A stretch of 8,249 nt of DNA from JBCKUK01 sp038924905 (GCA_038924905.1 JBCKUK010000053.1:1-8249); one strand, 5' to 3'. Numbered from the stretch's first letter, positions 1 to 6,202 are shown. The notes: a model not told the origin generated them from the letters alone. Translations and numbers: made by a program.

Positions 1-98
1 TGCCCCACAATAAATATCATCAGCAGCATCAGCCCGCCTACGCCAAATGTCATGCCAAACTCAGTGATTTGAGAGCCTGTAAAAAAATCTGTGTACAT
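1..98 (-). CDS. DUF2788-like small membrane protein, N-terminal part only (cut by window edge)
   Basis: Reading leftwards from an ATG at 98-96, 32 complete codons run to the window edge with no stop. The peptide begins MYTDFFTGSQITEFGMTFGV and continues into a hydrophobic segment, GGLMLLMIFIV, which would be the first membrane span. The pattern of a short polar start, an F-G-x-T-F-G-V-G-G motif and a membrane helix resembles the DUF2788 family of about 70-residue membrane proteins, whose function is unknown to me. A TAA lies in frame three codons upstream, so the gene cannot start much earlier. The Shine-Dalgarno site is poor. The start codon lies in one arm of an 11-bp inverted repeat shared with the end of the preceding small gene. 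The family call rests on resemblance in the first half only. Confidence 0.55.
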   Translation of the reverse strand, partial: MYTDFFTGSQITEFGMTFGVGGLMLLMIFIVG

Positions 99-135
99 GA
101 TAGTTTACCAATGACGCTCAAAGGAAACTATCATG
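96..135 (-). promoter_or_regulatory. Inverted repeat joining a stop codon to the next start codon
   Basis: CATGATAGTTT at 96-106 is perfectly complementary to AAACTATCATG at 125-135, with an 18-base loop. In the leftward transcript the first arm contains the TGA stop of the 44-residue gene (133-131). The second arm contains the ATG of the DUF2788-like gene (98-96). Folded RNA would hide that start codon, and a ribosome finishing the upstream gene would open it, which is the usual geometry of translational coupling. The symmetry is visible in the sequence; the coupling role is inferred. A DNA operator is an alternative reading. Confidence 0.5.
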
Positions 136-265
136 GCCACAAGTTACAAATCAGCAAAAGAAACACTCCCACTGCCAGCGGGGCGAGCAGCAGCAGGATC
201 GGCCACAGTCCGGCAAGCCGTTTGCCGTGGATGACCGGCGATCCCCGTGATTTGATTATTTTCAT
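131..265 (-). CDS. Small single-span membrane protein, 44 residues, unrecognised
   Basis: An ORF of 44 codons starts at ATG 265-263 and ends with TGA 133-131. Residues 1-18 are basic (MKIIKSRGSPVIHGKRLA). Residues about 19-42 form one long hydrophobic helix rich in Leu, Val and Ala, ending in NLWP. This suggests a protein with a cytoplasmic basic N-terminus and a single inner-membrane span. An in-frame TGA lies eleven codons upstream, so ATG 265 is the first possible ATG start. The ribosome site is weak. It sits between the alpha/beta hydrolase (46 bp upstream) and the DUF2788-like gene, on the same strand, and shares the inverted repeat at 96-135 with the latter. I do not recognise the family. 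The positive-inside charge layout and the operon position are the main support. Confidence 0.5.
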   Translation of the reverse strand: MKIIKSRGSPVIHGKRLAGLWPILLLLAPLAVGVFLLLICNLWP

Positions 266-311
266 GGGCTGTCTGTTATGAAGGGGGCGCGAGTTTCACG
301 TTAACAATGCC

Positions 312-1133
312 TCATTCCTGCATGAGAAAGCGCGCCACCTCGTTCAGCCGGTGCCGATGGAGTGCGTGGGACGAGTCCTGGTATGGGTGGGCGAAGGCAT
401 CGTGCCGCAGGATAGCCGCCCCGCGGCTTGCCGCCACGTCGATCAGTTGCGCCATCTGCGCTGGGCTGACCACGGTGTCGCGCGCGCCGGAAATAATCAT
501 GATGCGGGAGCTGTCCCGCGGCAGATGGCCGACCAGATCGTAGCTTTCCGGGCAGCCAAAGCCAGAGATGCGGCTCGGCGAGGAATCGATGACCGCCGCG
601 TCGAAATTATGGTCGCGCCCCGCGGCGTTGAGCAGCATCACGCCGCCGATGGAAATCCCATACAGCAAACGCCGGGCGTAGCCCAGCGTGTTCAAGTGGG
701 CAGCGATCTCGGCGTAATCGGCAACGATGGCGGCAAGCCGGCCCTTTCCGCCCGATAGGCCATAGCCGCGGTAATCGTAGAGGTAGACATCGAAACCCAG
801 GTCGCGGAACAGCCGCAAATCGTCCAGCAGTTGATCCGCCAGCATGGCGTTGCCTTGTGCGACCAGCACATAGCCCTTGGGCGCGCGCGCGGCGAGCTTG
901 TAGCCGCCCAGGGTGACGCCGTCCCGGGTGGTAAAGCGGATCGGCTCAAGGTTCGGGATATGCGCGACGCGCTGCGCATCCGGGCGGCCGGCGATGCGCT
1001 GCCATAGCCAAAACGCCAGCGGTTCGCGAATGGCGCCGCATACTGCTTGCTCCGCGTTGACGGCTTCCGCCGCAGCCGGTTTGGAACTGTCCGCCATGAA
1101 CATGATCGCCAGAAATAAAAACCTTATGCGCAT
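312..1133 (-). CDS. Exported alpha/beta hydrolase, serine-hydrolase type
   Basis: This 273-residue protein has the alpha/beta hydrolase fold pattern. It starts with a signal-peptide-like segment (residues 1-22, hydrophobic core FLFLAIMFM, then an AAAEA stretch). Conserved elements follow: the oxyanion region VAQGNA (91-96), the DYRGYGLSGG strand-loop (120-129), the nucleophile elbow GISIGG with Ser161, a candidate catalytic acid in SGARDTVVSP (Asp219), and a candidate catalytic His249 in FAHP. The YDYRGYG-x-S-x-G layout resembles the Bem46/FrsA-like hydrolases, which usually cleave esters or peptides of unknown identity; the substrate cannot be told from sequence. The start codon is three bases past the stop of the truncated binding-protein gene and has no good Shine-Dalgarno site. 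Translation therefore probably depends on ribosomes from upstream. The ATG lies within a palindrome, AACC-ATGCGCAT-AAGGTT. The hydrolase fold is secure; export is likely but not certain. Confidence 0.88.
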   Translation of the reverse strand: MRIRFLFLAIMFMADSSKPAAAEAVNAEQAVCGAIREPLAFWLWQRIAGRPDAQRVAHIPNLEPIRFTTRDGVTLGGYKLAARAPKGYVLVAQGNAMLADQLLDDLRLFRDLGFDVYLYDYRGYGLSGGKGRLAAIVADYAEIAAHLNTLGYARRLLYGISIGGVMLLNAAGRDHNFDAAVIDSSPSRISGFGCPESYDLVGHLPRDSSRIMIISGARDTVVSPAQMAQLIDVAASRGAAILRHDAFAHPYQDSSHALHRHRLNEVARFLMQE

Positions 1134-1136
1134 GGT

Positions 1137-1505
1137 TCAACAAATTCTTGGCAACTGTTCGCCAGTCAGCCAGTCCACGATGCGGCGGCCGCCCAGGCGG
1201 GTGGCCATCGCGGCGTTCACGGCTGTGATGCTCGAGCCGATGATCATGTCCACCTTGTCGTCGGTCACGAAGCGGCGGGCATTCTGCGCGCCCTTGCCCG
1301 GGTCGGTGGCGTCGTCCAGCACGATCAGGTTGACCTTCTCGCCGGCGATCGTCTGCGGGAACAGCTTGAAGTAGCTCTGTATCGGGATGCCCAGGCTGGA
1401 ACCCGGGCCGGTGAGCGAGAGGCTCACGCCGATGTTGACGTCGGCCAGCGCGGCGGCCGAGGCCGCCAGCGTCGCGATCGCAATCAGTGTCTTGTGGAAT
1501 TTCAT
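1137..1505 (-). pseudogene. Truncated ABC transporter substrate-binding protein (branched-chain amino-acid type)
   Basis: The ORF has 122 codons. It opens with a clear signal peptide (residues 1-21, cleavage likely after AALA) followed by the N-terminal lobe of a Leu/Ile/Val-type periplasmic binding protein: VNIGVSLSLTGPGSSLGIP, then AGEKVNLIVLDDATDPGKGAQNARRFVTDDKVDMIIGSS. Intact members run to about 370-400 residues. Here the similarity stops near residue 100, and an unrelated tail (ATRLGGRRIVDWLTGEQLPRIC) leads to a stop. About 270 residues are missing, with no remnant in other frames before the hydrolase, so a large deletion is the simplest explanation. The initiation site is intact, with AGGAGA eight bases before ATG, so the fragment may still be translated. 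It may mainly drive translation of the hydrolase three bases downstream. A lobe this small cannot bind ligand as its family does. Confidence 0.8.
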
Positions 1506-1731
1506 GCCGTGTCTCCTGTTGAACGTGGGTTAGAAAAGGAAGAAAGCGCAATTGTAGCGTTGGATTCAGCGCGACGCCATCCGCGGTGCACCAGTTTCCG
1601 GGCGTTCTCTTTACCAGGCAAACCAATGGATGTAGTATTTGATGCAGTATTATTCGCCTTGAAAAAATAGCAGCGTCGTAGCCCCGGCTGCAAGTGCAGC
1701 GGATAAACCCAAACAGCAACGAGGAGAAATC
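1506..1731. promoter_or_regulatory. Divergent intergenic region with candidate promoter for the 1732 gene
   Basis: These 226 bp separate two divergently read binding-protein genes and must hold promoters for both. On the plus strand TTTACC (1610-1615) and TAGTAT (1633-1638) are 17 bp apart, with four of six bases matching each sigma-70 consensus hexamer. TATTAT at 1648-1653 is another possible -10. A small hairpin, GCTGC-AAGT-GCAGC (1687-1700), lies in the leader upstream of the GAGGAG ribosome site (1721-1726). No clear minus-strand promoter stands out. The promoter choice is a guess from hexamer matches. Confidence 0.3.
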
Positions 1732-3015
1732 ATGCGTAGTCTAATGAAGTTGGCGGCGGTTGTCGCAGCGTTCGCAGTAGCCCCGAATTCGGTTTTTGCG
1801 CAGGATCAGGCGCCTGCCCCGGTGAAGATCGGAGTCGTCGCCTTCCTCTCCGGCCCGGCGGCTTCGTCTTCCGGGGTACCGGCGCGGAACGCGGCCGAGT
1901 TGGTGATCGAGTTGCTGAACGCAGGCAAGGCGCCCGCGCCTTATGCCACCAAGGGCTTCGGCGGAGCGCCGATTCAAACCGTGATCATCGACGAGGCCGG
2001 CAGCACGACCACGCAGGTCACCGAGTACCGCAATCTGGTGCAGCGCCATAACGTCGATCTGGTGATCGGTTATGAATCCAGCGGCAATTGCATCGCGATC
2101 GCGCCCGTGGCCGAGGAACTGAAGAAGCTTACCAATTTCTTTGAGTGCGCCACGCCGCGCATATTCGAGGATGCGAGCTACAAGTACGTGTTCCGCACGT
2201 CGCCTACTGCAACCACGGACAGCGTCGGCGCCGCGCTTTACCTGAAGGATGCCAAACCGAAAATCAAATCGATTGCGGGTCTGAACCAGAACTACTCCTG
2301 GGGACAGGATTCCTGGGCGGATTTCGAGGCGGCGATGAAACAGCTCGTTCCGGGTATCGAAGTCAAGACCTCGCAGATGCCGAAACTTTTCGCCGGACAG
2401 TACAACGCCGAAATCTCGGCGTTGCTGGTTTCCGGCGCGCAGGTGATCCATTCCAGTTTCTGGGGCGGCGACCTCCAAGCCTTGATTCTTCAGGGCGCGC
2501 CGCGCGGGCTGTTCAAGAAAAGCACGGGGGTGCTGACCACGGGCGAGACCGCCATGTATAAACTTGCCGCCCAGATTCCCGACGGCACCATCCTCGGCGC
2601 GCGCGGCCCGTTCGGTCCATACGCTCCGAACAACGAATTGAACCGCTGGTTTGCCAAGGAATTCCAGGACCGCTACCAGGTGCCGGCAACCTATACGGCC
2701 TACACGATGGCGCAGGCGATTCTGGGGGTCAAGGCGGCATGGGAGAAGGCGCAGGCGGCAAATGGCGGCAAATGGCCCAGCAACGAGGAGGTGGCCGCCG
2801 CGCTCGAGAACTCCACCTTCGAAGGCCCGGGAGGCACGGTGAAAATGGCCATCGGCAAGGGCCACCAGGCGATCATGGAAGCGGTCTACGGCATGTCCAA
2901 GGTCGTGGGCGGCAAGATGACGGTCACCAACGTGAAGCGCTATCCCGCCGAGAAAGTCAATCCGCCGGACGGCGTGAAGAGTGCTGACTGGATCAAGGGC
3001 GGGTTCAAGAACTAG
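1732..3015 (+). CDS. ABC transporter substrate-binding protein (LivK-like, Peripla_BP_6 type)
   Basis: This is a full-length periplasmic ligand-binding protein of 427 residues. Residues 1-23 form a signal peptide (MKLAAVVAAFAVAPNSVFA, cut before QDQ). The mature protein starts with the family's first strand, VKIGVVAFLSGPAASSSGVP (31-50). It continues with the lobe-1 features NAAELVIELLNAG and VDLVIGYESSGNCIAIAPVAEEL, then FRTSPTATTDSVGAALYL (154-171), QNYSWGQDSW (186-195), and a late FEGPGGTVKMAIGKGHQA segment (363-380) typical of this group. GAGGAG five bases before the ATG fixes the start. Proteins of this family deliver amino acids, amides or aromatic acids to a LivHMGF-type importer; the ligand here is unknown. 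No permease or ATPase follows: a terminator and then an intron remnant come next. It may serve a transporter encoded elsewhere. It is clearly distinct from the truncated binding protein at 1137-1505. Confidence 0.92.
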   Translation: MRSLMKLAAVVAAFAVAPNSVFAQDQAPAPVKIGVVAFLSGPAASSSGVPARNAAELVIELLNAGKAPAPYATKGFGGAPIQTVIIDEAGSTTTQVTEYRNLVQRHNVDLVIGYESSGNCIAIAPVAEELKKLTNFFECATPRIFEDASYKYVFRTSPTATTDSVGAALYLKDAKPKIKSIAGLNQNYSWGQDSWADFEAAMKQLVPGIEVKTSQMPKLFAGQYNAEISALLVSGAQVIHSSFWGGDLQALILQGAPRGLFKKSTGVLTTGETAMYKLAAQIPDGTILGARGPFGPYAPNNELNRWFAKEFQDRYQVPATYTAYTMAQAILGVKAAWEKAQAANGGKWPSNEEVAAALENSTFEGPGGTVKMAIGKGHQAIMEAVYGMSKVVGGKMTVTNVKRYPAEKVNPPDGVKSADWIKGGFKN

Positions 3016-3028
3016 ACCGGACCGGGAC

Positions 3029-3072
3029 CGGCTGTCCGCAGCGCGCAGCCGTTCCCCTTCCCTTCCGTTTTT
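3029..3072 (+). terminator. Probable terminator of the ABC binding-protein gene
   Basis: CGGCTG (3029-3034) pairs with CAGCCG (3046-3051), and an inner CGC/GCG pair can extend the stem around an AGC loop. A pyrimidine-rich run ending in TTTTT (3068-3072) follows. The T-tract is about 16 bases past the stem, farther than ideal, so termination strength is uncertain. It begins 14 bases after the TAG stop. Confidence 0.45.
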
Positions 3073-3085
3073 CCCCATGGATTAG

Positions 3086-3108
3086 AAGAAATGGGGTCAG
3101 ACTCCACA
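3086..3108. repeat. GGGGTCAGACTCC motif, REP/RAYT-like end
   Basis: The stretch AGAAATGGGGTCAGACTCC ends at 3105. From general knowledge, sequences of the form AAATGGGGTCAGA-CTCC often mark the ends of REP-associated (IS200-like, TnpA-REP) elements in proteobacteria. No transposase is present here. A related motif, AGGGGCAGACT, occurs in the opposite orientation at 3985-3975, at the other end of the intron remnant. The family assignment is recognition from memory and needs a search. Confidence 0.35.
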
Positions 3109-3239
3109 TATTGCTTAACCTTGGCTATACTATGCGCATCGCTATTATGAATATAACTTTCTTGTATGGCACGACTTCCTCGATATGGGGAATCAATGGG
3201 TAGAGTAGAGAACAGCCTTGCGACAGCCCTCCCTCATCA

Positions 3240-3312
3240 AACTGTGCATGCAGTTTTGCGAGTTTTTGCTTCGCAAAAGCCCTGCTAACCCCAATTCCCG
3301 CACACGGCTTTC
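3240..3312 (-). other. Intron domain V interrupted by about 40 extra bases
   Basis: Group II domain V is a 34-base hairpin with a GAAA-type loop. Here the two strands, GCCGTGTGCGGG and CTGCATGCACAGTTT, are intact enough to pair, but the loop between them holds about 39-40 extra bases (about 3257-3296). The extra segment contains its own small hairpin, TTTTGC-GAA-GCAAAA. Removing it restores GCGGGAAACTGC, a regular GAAA tetraloop. The insertion boundary is ambiguous by one or two bases because both sides are T-rich on the plus strand. Confidence 0.6.
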
Positions 3313-3359
3313 CGATGCTCTTCACGCCAAGGCATGCACATTAGCTCATCCTGCGTTTG

Positions 3360-3485
3360 TTAGTGCGACTGAGAATCGCACTTGCGCCTCAATGTTGCTG
3401 GCGTAACACAGGTGACCTCTATATTTGGCCTTGGCAATAGCTTCCTCTGTAGCGTCCTGATCACTTCCGGGGTGGTTAGCAACAT
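3360..3485 (-). pseudogene. Remnant of group II intron reverse transcriptase/maturase
   Basis: An ATG at 3485 opens a 41-codon reading frame. Its first 16 residues, MLLTTPEVIRTLQRKL, match the typical start of a group II intron maturase, where the next residues would be YAKAKQ. Here the DNA reads CTATTGCCAAGGCCAAA instead of the expected CTATACGCCAAGGCCAAA, a one-base loss that shifts the frame. All later domains are absent: the reverse-transcriptase palm with its YADD motif, the maturase domain and the endonuclease domain. A full protein has over 400 residues, so more than 1.1 kb has been deleted. A short hairpin, GTGCGA/TCGCAC (3363-3381), lies at the end of the frame. Identification of the first 16 residues is from memory of the family. 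Confidence 0.6.
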
Positions 3486-3958
3486 GGCAATCCCCTGATC
3501 CTCCGCCCTTCGGTTGCATGAACAAAGCAGGGTTCCCGCCCTGAGACCGGGGTTATGTTGTCCTTCGGTCTCAAGCAGTACTATGAACCCCTCCGACTCC
3601 CGTTACGGCCTGTTGCGCTTTCGTTTCCTTATACGCACCAGTCGATGGTCTCCCCACCACCGTAACGGGTCTCCAGCACTGGGCAATAAATCTTCGAGAA
3701 CATGCCGACCCTGCTACCCCGGGAGTCGATAGCTGCCACTTCCGTTATTCCAGCATCCATCCCAGCGACCTTCCCCTTCAGACTACAGGGTCAGCTTCTC
3801 CAATTAGTTTACGAGGCTACTCATAGGTTCACTTGCGTTTCGGCCTGCTCTTTTGCTGTGTGAAAACTCACGACCCCGTGTTACCACGACACCGCTTCCT
3901 CATGCTACCGGGGCGTACAGACAATTCCCCGGACGGGACTTCAACCAGCTAGATTTAC

Positions 3959-3978
3959 TACTGTTACTGCGAACAGTC
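3959..3978. promoter_or_regulatory. LexA-box-like palindrome at the intron 5' end
   Basis: TACTGT (3959-3964) and ACAGTC (3973-3978) form CTGT-N8-ACAG, the core of the SOS operator described for many gamma- and betaproteobacteria. The nearest start codon is the maturase remnant about 470 bases away, and no gene begins within 100 bases. It may instead be a hairpin of intron domain I, ACTGTT-CGCAGT-AACAGT on the minus strand. I favour the intron-structure explanation. Confidence 0.2.
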
Positions 3979-4058
3979 TGCCCCTAATTCTTGGACGAAC
4001 AACGATGCCAGGCGGGAAAAGCCGCGTTTTCATGTTTCTTTATTTCCGGGTCGCAGTA

Positions 4059-6089
4059 CTAGGCAAGCACTCGGTGCCCACGCAGGTACTGCGATGCAAG
4101 CGCGGCGAGCATCAGTCCAATGCCCAGCATGTCCGCCATAACGCTCGGATAAACCAGCGCAAAACCGGCGACGATCAGCATCAGGCGCTCGATCATGGTG
4201 GCGCGCCTGAGCGCCCAGCCCTGGAAGCCTGCCGCAAACGCGGCGACACCCAGCGCGGCGGTAACGGTGACTTCAGCGATCGACCACCAGTTCGCTGTGG
4301 CGAGCGCCTGGGTCGAACCCATGAGCAGCAGGCCCTGACCGCTTGGATCGAGCACGAACATGAACGGAACCAGGAATGCCGGAATGGTGTATTTCCAGCA
4401 TTGCATCGTGGTCTTGTACGGGTCGCCTCCGGTGATGGCCGCAGCAGCGAATGGCGACAGGGCGGTTGGCGGCGATACCTCCGACAGCACGGCGTAGTAG
4501 AAAATGAACATGTGCGCGGCAAAGTCGGGTACGCCGAGCTTGATCAGTGCCGGCGCTGCGATCACCGCGCAGATGATGTAGGAAGCCGTCACCGGCACCG
4601 CCAGACCGACGATCCAGACCACCAGAGAAGTGTAGATCGCGGTCAGCAGCAGCGAGCCGCCGGCCAGATCGATGACGATCGAGCTGAACTTGAGGCCGAG
4701 GCCGGTCAGCGTCACGACACCAACAATAATGCCTGCGCCGGCGCAGGTGGTGGCGACGTTGAGCACGCCGGTCGAGCCGCTCTGCAGCGCCTTGATGAAG
4801 TTCGATTCCCAGAGCTGCTTCGCGATCGGCCCCCTGCCGCGGAAAACGGCATAGGGAATCAGCGCGCAATCCGGGCGCAGGAAACTGGTAAATAAGGCCA
4901 CCACGGTCGCCCAGAATACCGATAGCACCGGCGAGAAGCCCAACATCATGAAGGCCACGATAGAGACCAGCGACAGGAAGTGGAACCCGTACTTGCGTGT
5001 CAGGTTCCAGACCGAGGCCACTTTTTCGAAAACTGTATTCCCCATGCCGTATTTGCGTGCGTCGATTTCGACCATCAGGAACAGCGCGAGGTAAAACAGG
5101 AAGGTCGGGATAATCGCCATCAGCAGCACATCGAGATAGGATATCTTGAGAAACTCGGCGATCAGGAATGCCGCGGCACCCATTACCGGTGGCGAGATGA
5201 TCGCGCCCAATCCGGCCGCTGCCAGCAGGCCGCCGGCGGCGTTCCGTTCATAGCCGACCTTGGCCAGCAGGGGCCAGGCGACCGCGCCCAGCGTCACGGT
5301 GGTTGCCACGCCCGAACCGGACGGCCCTCCGAGCAGGAAAGAGGCCAGCACGACCGTGCGGCCTGCGCCGGTGGGTTTGCCGCCCATCGCCGAGAACGAG
5401 AAATCGATATAGAACTTGCCCGCGCCAGAAAATTGCAGGAATGCCCCGAAGATGGTGAACAGTATGATCAGCGATGAGGATACGTCGACCGCCACGCCAA
5501 AGATTCCCTCGAGAGTCATGTACAGATGTCCGATCAGGCGTCCCAGCTCATAGCCCTTGTGGGTCCAGGGGCTGGGCAGGTAGGCACCGAATAGCGCGTA
5601 GAGGAGAAACAGGCTCGTTACCACCGGCAGGATCCAGCCGGTAGTCCGGCGCATGGCTTCCAGCACCAGCAAAATCAGCGCCACTCCGAAGAAAATGTCC
5701 CAGGCTTGTGGCGTCGTATTGCGGTCGGTGAAATCGTCGCCGCCCAAGATTACGTAGAGCACGACGGCGATCGAGAGCAGCGCCGCAATCCAGTCCCACC
5801 ACATGATGCGATGGCGAAAACGTTTTCCGACCGGGAACAGCAGGAATGCCAGAAACAGCACGAAGCAGACGTGAACCGAGCGCAAGACCTGCGTCGGTAC
5901 GATGGCGTAAGCACTGTAGAGGTGAAATACCGACATCACCACCGCAACCAGTTTTACGAAGTTGCCCAGCCCGCCCACCAGCCGGTTTGCCGCACCTCCT
6001 TCCTCCTCGATATACTGCTCGGCCTTCCGTAGTGCCTCGTCGCTGACGACCACCTGCGCAGTCGGGTCCAGTCTGGTCTGTTCGCTCAT
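4059..6089 (-). CDS. TRAP transporter fused permease, DctQ-DctM type (TAXI family)
   Basis: This inner-membrane permease drives sodium- or proton-coupled import of a solute handed over by the binding protein encoded just upstream. It has 676 residues. A soluble, acidic N-terminus (to about residue 40) is followed by a small four-helix DctQ-like part. The large DctM-like part starts near residue 180. Its two re-entrant hairpin signatures are visible: GGPSGSGVATTVTLGAVAWP with GAIISPPVMGAAAFLIAEF in the first half, and AVPVTASYIICAVIAAPALIK with SEVSPPTALSPFAAAAITG in the second. These are typical of fused TAXI-TRAP permeases. I chose the ATG at 6089, which has GAGAGAG about nine bases before it. 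An in-frame ATG at 6107 adds six residues but has no ribosome site. The gene follows the binding protein after a 113-bp gap holding a terminator-like hairpin. The substrate is unknown. Confidence 0.93.
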   Translation of the reverse strand: MSEQTRLDPTAQVVVSDEALRKAEQYIEEEGGAANRLVGGLGNFVKLVAVVMSVFHLYSAYAIVPTQVLRSVHVCFVLFLAFLLFPVGKRFRHRIMWWDWIAALLSIAVVLYVILGGDDFTDRNTTPQAWDIFFGVALILLVLEAMRRTTGWILPVVTSLFLLYALFGAYLPSPWTHKGYELGRLIGHLYMTLEGIFGVAVDVSSSLIILFTIFGAFLQFSGAGKFYIDFSFSAMGGKPTGAGRTVVLASFLLGGPSGSGVATTVTLGAVAWPLLAKVGYERNAAGGLLAAAGLGAIISPPVMGAAAFLIAEFLKISYLDVLLMAIIPTFLFYLALFLMVEIDARKYGMGNTVFEKVASVWNLTRKYGFHFLSLVSIVAFMMLGFSPVLSVFWATVVALFTSFLRPDCALIPYAVFRGRGPIAKQLWESNFIKALQSGSTGVLNVATTCAGAGIIVGVVTLTGLGLKFSSIVIDLAGGSLLLTAIYTSLVVWIVGLAVPVTASYIICAVIAAPALIKLGVPDFAAHMFIFYYAVLSEVSPPTALSPFAAAAITGGDPYKTTMQCWKYTIPAFLVPFMFVLDPSGQGLLLMGSTQALATANWWSIAEVTVTAALGVAAFAAGFQGWALRRATMIERLMLIVAGFALVYPSVMADMLGIGLMLAALASQYLRGHRVLA

Positions 6090-6154
6090 GGGGTGCGTCT
6101 CTCTCATTTTGCGCGGCGATGCTACGCCGCCGACTATGGTTCAGCCTTTTGCAC

Positions 6155-6181
6155 AAACTAAAACCCCGCCAGCAGGCGGGG
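6155..6181 (-). terminator. Intra-operon terminator/attenuator between TAXI binding protein and permease
   Basis: Reading leftwards, CCCCGCC (6181-6175), loop TGCT, and GGCGGGG (6170-6164) make a perfect 7-bp GC hairpin, followed directly by TTTTAGTTT. This is a textbook rho-independent terminator 21 bases after the binding protein's TAA. Partial read-through would give many binding-protein transcripts per permease transcript, the ratio such systems need. The hairpin is visible; the read-through role is inferred. Confidence 0.85.
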
Positions 6182-6202
6182 GGTTGGAAGTCGATGCCGA
6201 CC

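Larger units (their letters stand above)
3200..3984 (-). mobile_element. Decayed group II intron, reverse transcriptase deleted
   Basis: Read leftwards, about 785 bases carry a bacterial group II intron. The 5' part (near 3984-3500) holds the conserved ribozyme segments, such as GAAGTCCCGTCCGGGGAA, GCATGAGGAAGCGG, AACGCAAGTGAACC, GTAGCCTCGTAAACTAATTG and ATAAGGAAACGAAAGCGCAA. These precede the maturase gene in related introns I know. Only the first codons of the maturase remain (3485 onwards). The 3' part has a domain V sequence with 5' strand GCCGTGTGCGGG (near 3310-3297) and 3' strand CTGCATGCACAGTTT (near 3253-3240). It ends with a domain VI hairpin carrying a GCAA loop and CTACTCTAC at the 3' boundary (about 3200). 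The 5' end, GGGGCAGAC, appears mutated from the usual GTGCGAC. With no maturase and a split domain V, it should not splice or move unaided. Confidence 0.75.

Noticed and set aside
946..1719. 257-codon minus-strand frame overlapping the truncated binding protein, and the 63-codon frame at 1502-1693
   Set aside because: Out-of-frame shadows. They do not contain the missing C-terminal part of the binding protein.
1741..3078. 445-codon open frame on the minus strand opposite the ABC binding-protein gene
   Set aside because: It has no family features and is rich in Arg, Gly and His, as expected for an antisense frame of a GC-rich gene. The plus-strand frame has a signal peptide, ribosome site and family motifs.
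3125..3325. 66-codon minus-strand frame across the intron 3' end
   Set aside because: It spans intron domains V and VI and the 3' flank, so it is structural RNA sequence read as protein.
4011..4040. GCGG-GAAAAG-CCGC hairpin followed by GTTTTC, as a terminator near the TRAP permease end
   Set aside because: The stem is only four base pairs. The T-run is on the plus strand, the wrong direction for the permease.
4005..5477. Long plus-strand frames opposite the TRAP permease (4005-4895, 4980-5477)
   Set aside because: They are antisense shadows with low-complexity polar composition. The minus-strand permease is unmistakable.
6090..6107. Upstream ATG at 6107 for the TRAP permease
   Set aside because: No ribosome site before it. 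The ATG at 6089 has GAGAGAG at a suitable distance.
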